Assembly: GCF_019320115.1 (NCBI RefSeq)
Contig: NC_089598.1
Location: forward strand, 87,125,560-87,189,559
Direction: 5' to 3'
Length of the DNA stretch: 64,000 nt
Origin: Miscanthus floridulus
Taxonomy: Eukaryota; Streptophyta; Magnoliopsida; Poales; Poaceae
Made by a program: the position numbers and the translations under genes. Under the pieces are notes generated by a model, which was not told the origin of the DNA, searched no databases, and saw nothing but the letters and a program-made list of their open reading frames with translations. Shown in pieces: positions 58,400 to 64,000 of the stretch (position 1 is its first letter; every line of letters begins with the position of its first letter).

Positions 58400-60750
58400 A
58401 TGGAGTTTTTGGATAAGTTTCTGGTGGTATTTATCGATGATATATTGGTATTCTCCAAAATGGAAGAAGAGCACGCTGAACTTCTAAGGTTGTCTTGCAA
58501 AAGCTCAGAGAACACAAATTGTATGCTAAGCGAAGCAAGTGTGAGTTTTGGTTGAAGGAAGTTTCTTTCCTAGGCCATGTTGTCTCTAATGGTGGAATAG
58601 TAGTAGATCCAAGCAAGGTGAGAGATGTGTTGAATTGGAAACCACCAACCGATGTGGGAGAGATTCCTAGTTTCTTGGGATTGGCTGGATACTACAGAAG
58701 CTTCATAGAAGGATTTTCTAAACTTGCCAAGCCTATGACTGCTTTGTTGGAGAAAAATGCTAAGTTTGTGTGGTCCAAGAAGTGCCAGGCTAACTTTGAG
58801 GAATTGAAGAAGAGGTTGACTACAGCCCCAGTATTGGTTTTGCCAGATTTGAGCAAGAACTTTGCTATCTATTGTGATGAGTCTCATCAGGGTCTTGGAT
58901 GTGTTTTTATGCAAGAACGAAGAGTAGTAGCCTATGCATCCCGACAGTTGAGAAAGCATGAGCTAAACTATCCTACTCATGATTTGGAATTAGCAGCAAT
59001 GATTCATGCTTTGAAAATATGGAGGCATTATCTTATCGGACATAAGAGTGATCTCTATACAGATCACAAGAGTTTGAAGTACATTTTCACCCAGACAGAT
59101 CTGAACATGAGACAGCGTCGATGGTTGGAGTTGATTAAGGATTACGATCTGGAAGTACACTATCATCCTAGAAAGGCAAACGTTGTTGCCAATGCTCTTA
59201 GCAGGAAGAGTTATGCCAATGAGGTGCAAGTGATGCCTATGGCAAGTGAGTTGTGTGCTGAACTCAAGCAACTAAACTTGGGTTTCGTCACTAATGCAGT
59301 AGAGTTGGTGATAGAGCCTACATTGGAGCTAGAGATACGCAAGGGTCAGTTATAGGATAAGAGGTTAAAGGAGATAGCGGAGAACATAGTGATTGGTAAG
59401 GCACCAGGTTTTCATATGGATGATAATGGAACTCTATGGTTTGGGAAAAGACTATGTGTGCCTAAGAATAAGGCTATACGAGAAGCAATTCTTCATGAGG
59501 CACATGAGTCTGCTTACACTATTCATCCCAGGAGTATAAAAATGTACTTGAATCTGAAAGAGAAGTATTGGTGGTATGGACTTAAGAGGGATGTGGCTGA
59601 ATATGTTGCTATATGTGACACATGTCAGATAGTTAAAGCGGAACATCAAAGACCTACAGGATTATTGCAACCAATGAAGATACCAGAATGGAAGTGGGAA
59701 AAAGTTGGTATGGATTTTATTGTTGGGTTACCACGCACTCAGAGAGGTTATGATTTAATATGGGTGATAGTGGATCAGTTTACTAAAGTTGCTCACTTTA
59801 TACCGATTAAGACTCATTATAAAGGACCGAAGTTGGCCCAATTATATATGGAGAAGATAGTGTGTCTACATGGAGTTCCCAAGAAAATTATGTCTGATCG
59901 GGGTACTCAATTTACATCTCATTTTTGGTAGCAAGTACATAGTTTGTTGGGAATAAAGTTTAATTTTAGTACAACATATCATCCTCAGACAGATGAACAA
60001 ACTGAGAGAACTAATTAGATTTTAGAGGACATGTTGAGAGCTAGTGCGTTGCAGTACGGTACAAGTTGGGACAAGAGTTTGCCTTATGCAGAGTTCTCAT
60101 ATAACAATAGTTATCAGAAGAGTCTCAATATGACACCTTTCGAAGCTTTGTATGGACGAAAGTGTAGAACCCCGTTATTTTGGAATCAAATGGGAGAAAC
60201 TCAAGTGTTCGGACCGGATGTTTGAAGAGACGTAGAAGAGCAAGTAAGGATGATTAGAGATAACTTGAGAGTGGCATAGTCTCGACAGAAGAGTTATACT
60301 GACACTCGGAGAAGAGAATTAGTTTTCGAAATAGGGGATTATGTTTACCTAAAAGTATCACCAATGAGGAGTGTAAGAAGGTTTAACATGAAAGGAAAGT
60401 TAGCCCCAATGTATATTGGGCGTTTCAAGATTTTAGAGAGACGTGGTGAAGTGGCTTATCAGTTAGAATTACCTGAGAGTTTGTCAGGTGTACATGATGT
60501 GTTCCATGTGTCTCAATTAAAGAAGTGTTTGCGTATACCTGAGGAGCAGATACCATTAGAGGAGCTTACAGTTAAGGAAGATCTCACCTATGAGGAATTT
60601 TTGGTAACGATTTTGGAGACGGCAGAAAGGATTACAAGGAGCCGAGTTATAAATATGTGTAAGGTTCAGTGGAATCGGTATACAGAAGATGAGGCTACTT
60701 GGAAAAGAGAAGAGGATTTGAGGAAAACATACCCGCAGCTTTTTAAGTAA
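58400..60750 (+). pseudogene. Chromovirus pol (RT-RH-INT-chromodomain), broken
   Basis: Reverse transcriptase starts at MEFLDKF with the catalytic FIDD at 58430-58441 (FIDDILVFSK). A 1-bp shift near 58485 precedes [16 protein letters not shown] and [19 protein letters not shown]. RNase H (58861-59210) has YCDES, DLELAAM and YTDHKSL, but its last motif reads ANALSRK with an Asn codon at 59191-59193 where the family has Asp. Integrase has H..H..CDTC (59495-59620), GMDFIVGLP, SDRGTQFTS and HPQTDEQTERTN. TAG codons at 59929 and 60016 stand where Gln is usual. The C-terminus (60580-60750) is chromodomain-like, ending TWKREEDLRKTYPQLFK. Confidence 0.92.
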
Positions 60751-60797
60751 GCATTGTTCGAATCTTGAGGACGAGATTCATTCTAAGGGGGTAGAAT

Positions 60798-61829
60798 TGT
60801 AACACCCTAAAATTTGCATGATTTTAAAATAGGAGAAATGATTTAATTATGCATTTTGTGAGCATTTAAATTTAGAAAAAAAATAACTTTGTTAAAATTA
60901 AAACCAAATATAAGGTCTACATACATGTATGTGCATACATGCTGCTACATATTTTATTTGTGATGCTTTGGTTTGATTGAAATTTGCAAAAGAATTTGAA
61001 TTTGAGTTTAAATTGGATTTGAAAATGTATTAAGAAAATAGAAAAGGAGTTTTATTTTTTTCCTCTCTCCCACTCTTGATTTTGGCCCGAGTAGCCTAGC
61101 TCAGCCTGGCTCCTAGCGTGGCCCGCTTTCCCGCGCGGCCTGCTCCCTCTCTCCCGGAGCGGCTCAACAGGCCGGCCCAGCGTCGCCGCGCTCTCCTCTC
61201 TTCTGCCCTGTGATGCTGATGAGCCAGTCCCACATGTCATCGCCTTCCCCTACCTCTAGCTCGTGGCCGAGTCGGACACTGCCACTGAGCCTGACTTCGT
61301 GCCGCCCCAGAGTCCGCGACCGCCACGCCTCCTCCCTTGCCTTGCGTCCCAAGTTGTTCCCACCCCATAAATAGCGAACCCCAAACCACGCCGCTCTCCT
61401 TGTCCTGTTCTAAGCAACAGTCGTCGAATCGCCGCGCTACAGCAAACCCTAGCGCCGCCACCATCACCGCCCGCCTCGCTGAGCGTCGCGCCACCTTCGA
61501 TCGCTCCGCACCACAGTAAACTGCCTTGGTGAGTTTGCCCTTCCTTCCTCTTTCTCCTAGTGCTCTCGGCTTGCTTCCCCGTGGACCATAGACCGAAATC
61601 CAAGAGCTCCGGCGAACTTTCCCATCTCCGGACATGGCACCACCGCCGCCAGCTTTCCTCTCCTAATCTATTCTGAACCATCCGTCATCGATCCGACGGC
61701 TTAGATCGGTTGATACTGATTCGGCCGGCCATTTTGCAAAAGAGCCCTCAAGTTTTCTAGTATAGAACCCGTCGTCCCTGCACTTTTGCTAAAGAGACCC
61801 TCAGCTTTTGAATAATCTAACCCGCAGTC
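60798..61829 (+). repeat. 3' LTR of the chromovirus, interrupted
   Basis: Begins TGTAACACCCTAAAATTTGC, a common start for this group, right after the polypurine tract. It continues at least to CCCGCAGTC (61829), where TGTCGACG of the next element begins. The 5' partner LTR is missing, so its length is unknown. Open frames on the minus strand (61237-61681) are not recognised. Confidence 0.75.
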
Positions 61830-62237
61830 TGTCGACGAAATATGGTCGGCAGTCCACCGAGGGGGGTGCCCGTGGTGGTAGATTATCGGTAGGATGCGTG
61901 TGATCAGGAACCAGATGGTGACACAAGGCGCAGAGACAGCGATTTAGACAGGTTCGGGCCGTCTGATCGACGTAATACCCTACGTCCTGTGTCTTTGGTG
62001 TATTGTATTGAGATGTATATTGTATGATCTCTTTGGATCTGTCCTCTAGGGGACCCTTGCCCCTCCTTATATACTCCGAAGGGACAAGGTTACAAGTAAA
62101 GTATCCTATTTGGTACTATTACAATATCTAGTACAACTTGTAGCCTTGCGATGTACAACTTGATCTTGCGGGCCGGGCTACCTCCGGTGGTGCGGCCCAT
62201 GTATACCCATGAGGGTATAGGGGGTCTATCCCCCACA
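61830..62237 (-). repeat. 3' LTR of the second non-autonomous copy
   Basis: 408 bp; on the minus strand it carries AGTATATAAGGAGGGG as a TATA region, as in the first copy. Confidence 0.88.
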
Positions 62238-62688
62238 GCTAGTCCCCGAGCGCCTTGTATCCTTCGAGTAGCGCCGTCTTGAGCTTGCCAGAAGGATGTA
62301 AGGGGCTCAAGATAAAATTTGAAAAATATTTCCCCCGAAGTGTGCCCACTTGTATTTCTGAAAAGAAATGTAAGTGCGTCTTGAAGCGTAGCGTCTTTGA
62401 TCATCAGATCGAGCACATTCACCGCAAGGTGAAGTGTGCCCACTTAGTCCCCGAGCCTGGTAGTAGGTGACGTAGTCACGTGGTGCCAAGGTCTAAAAAG
62501 AATTCCCAGTTAAATTGAGAATCCAATCGTCGTACAGGCGATACGAGATGCACCGGCAGGTGCATCGTACCGATGTAGTCCCCGAGCTTGCTGGAAGGCG
62601 AGGTATGAGCCTTGTAGTAAGGTTTAAGTGCGAAAAAATATCCCCAACTGTATGCGAGTTGCCTGTCGCATGTAGTCGAGACGCAAAG

Positions 62689-63027
62689 TCCCCGAGCCGT
62701 GGTCGGAGAGTGGTCAAGGCAGTCCCCGAGCATAGGTCGAGGAGCGAATGACGAAATCCCCGAGCTGTGGTCGGAGAGTGATCAAGGCTGTCCCCGAGCC
62801 GCGGTCGGAGAGTGATCGAGGTAGTCCCCGAGCACAGGTCGAGGAGCGAGCGACGAAGTCCCCGAGCCGTGGTCGGAGGGTGATCGAGGTAGTCCCCGAG
62901 CACAGGTCGAGGAGCGAGCGACGAAGTCCCCGAGCCGTGGTCGGAGGGTGATCGAGGCAGTCCCCGAGCACAGGTCGAGGAGCGAGCGACGAAGTCCCCG
63001 AGCTGTGGTCGGAGAGTGGTCTGGCGA
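62689..63027. repeat. 34-bp minisatellite arranged as A/B dimers
   Basis: GTCCCC starts recur at 62689, 62722, 62756 (as ATCCCC), 62790, 62824, 62858, 62892, 62926, 62960 and 62994, steps of 33-34 bp. Type A units read GAGCCGTGGTCGGAG.GTGAT. Type B units read GAGCACAGGTCGAGGAGCGA then GCGACGAA. From 62824 on they strictly alternate, giving a 68-bp higher-order repeat. Confidence 0.92.
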
Positions 63028-63177
63028 GTCCCCGAGCACAAGCATGGTCTGGCCAGAGTCTCCGAGCACGAACGTGGTCTGGCCAGAGTCCCCGAGCACG
63101 AGCGTGGTCTGGCCAGAGTCCCCGAGCACGAGCGTGGTCTGGCCAGAGTCCTCGAGCACCGTAGTGGTCTTAGCGAA
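63028..63177. repeat. 30-bp minisatellite continuing the array
   Basis: Units GTCCCCGAGCACGAGCGTGG followed by TCTGGCCAGA repeat at 63028, 63058, 63088, 63118 and 63148. They share the GTCCCCGAGCAC start with type B of the preceding array. A 284-codon minus-strand frame (62493-63347) crosses both arrays; it is low-complexity. Confidence 0.92.
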
Positions 63178-64000
63178 CCCCGAAGCATGAGCTCGCTGAC
63201 CGAACTGTGTTCCTGAAAAATAAACACGGAGAGCGGTAGTACATGATGATGTACGAAATATATCGACCTCTCTATAGGAGGTGAAGTAAACCCATGGTGT
63301 TCGGTTGGCGATGAATTATACTTGGTGTAATATTCGAAAAATAACATTAGCTGTTTTTAGCCCTTTTGTTATGTAGAGGTGTAGCGCGATGTATTAACCT
63401 GTCCTGAAGAATGCGCCAGCCCTGGGCTGACCAACATCTCGTAGCGCGAGGTACGGAACGCTGCCGCGCGTAGAGTGCTAGTGTTACCAGGGAGCGACTG
63501 CCGACTACCCGTAGCGCAGAGGGCGGACTCTCATGCACGCGTGGGGTGGAGCCGGAGACAGTGCCGGCTCTGGGATTCTCAAGCAGGAAGGAAAATGTAT
63601 CGGCGAACCATTGTAAAAACTTATACATGTTTTGGACTGTATGTATGGAGAAAATTCGACGCGGAGCGCACCCTAAGGGTGGTCGGCGGAGGTGTACGAT
63701 GATCGAAGAAATTTTCAATTAAAAATAATACTTAGCTTTATTGACGGCCGGAGGGTGTAGTCGACGTGTTGCGATGTTCGAGAGATGGCTTGACGTGTCG
63801 TTGGCGATGAAGTTGTCCGGTCCTCGAGCTTTTCGACCTGTCGTCATGACTGTGGTCGCGGTTGTCGTAGCGCCGTTCTTCGCGGCGATCATCATTGCGA
63901 CGTAGTCTTGTGGTCAAAACTCGGCGGAGCCGCTCGGGATGTTTTCGACGTGGTCTGGTGGTCGAGGTGGTCGGAGCTCGGCGGAGGCCATCGAGCGGTG

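Larger units (their letters stand above)
58400..61829 (+). mobile_element. Chromovirus-type gypsy element, 5'-truncated
   Basis: Only the 3' half is present: from the reverse transcriptase active site through RNase H, integrase and a chromodomain-like C-terminus, then a polypurine tract (CTAAGGGGGTAGAAT) and a 3' LTR starting TGTAACACCC at 60798. The 5' half and 5' LTR are absent. The LTR is cut at 61829 by another LTR element. Domain order (RT-RH-INT) places it in Ty3/gypsy. Confidence 0.9.
61830..64000 (-). mobile_element. Second copy of the non-autonomous LTR element, partial
   Basis: The 408-bp LTR at 61830-62237 aligns with those at 47511-47922 and 50097-50518 (TGTCGACGAAATATGG to CTATCCCCCACA). 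The interior shares GAGCACATTCACCGCAAGGT then GAAGTGTGCCCACTTAGTCC with the first copy. It also shares a degenerate block at 63420-63590, matching 49530-49690. No gag or pol is seen. The element runs off the right edge. The 5 bp before it (CAGTC, 61825-61829) should reappear after its other LTR. Confidence 0.85.

Noticed and set aside
62493..63347. A 284-codon minus-strand open frame
   Set aside because: It spans 34-bp and 30-bp minisatellites and is low-complexity; no recognisable domain.

Overview
This window reads as nuclear DNA of a grass, probably Panicoideae/Andropogoneae. The organism call is inference: it rests on the mix of repeat families (grass-type Stowaway, Tourist and hAT MITEs, CACTA ends with GTAGGGGCGGCTG subterminal repeats, a Tat-lineage gypsy element with an antisense gene) and on monocot-like GLUTAMINE DUMPER genes. 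About two thirds is transposon-derived. No prokaryotic features, rRNA genes or intact tRNA genes were seen.

Only two intact host genes can be supported: two single-exon GLUTAMINE DUMPER (GDU) family genes on the + strand, 10975-11334 and 41637-41990. They share the segment around the ATG, the WRTPTPY motif, one membrane helix and the VIMAG motif. They look like an old tandem pair now split by about 30 kb of nested repeats.

Layout. 1-3866: gene-poor spacer with simple repeats and a probable MITE. 3867-10534: a complete but decayed Ty1/copia element with CTACC target duplications and ~6% LTR divergence. 10535-18126: GDU copy A, a 704-bp TIR element with a tRNA-like module, a 22-bp minisatellite and a Tourist-like MITE. 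18127-39060: a minus-strand sirevirus-like copia remnant whose LTR was split by a ~15-kb Tat-type gypsy element (TGTAG target duplication); the right side is duplicated, giving a third LTR and a second, identical copy of the flank. 39061-45821: spacer with GDU copy B. 45822-53688: a CACTA-type transposon (TSD ACT) carrying a DEAD-box helicase fragment, with a 3-kb non-autonomous LTR element (TSD GGGAC) nested in it. 53689-55900: small MITEs and short tandem duplications. 55930-61829: a hAT transposase gene cut by the 3' half of a chromovirus-type gypsy element, giving an in-frame transposase/reverse-transcriptase chimera. 61830-64000: a second copy of the same non-autonomous LTR family, inserted in the chromovirus LTR and running off the window.

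No transposon gene seen here looks intact. Many in-frame stops sit where the family normally has Gln, Arg or Trp, as expected from C-to-T decay of methylated DNA. The items most worth following are the hAT/RT chimera, the 504-bp identical block next to strongly diverged LTRs, the captured helicase fragment, the contrasting internal minisatellites of the two related LTR elements, and the spliced antisense gene in the gypsy element.
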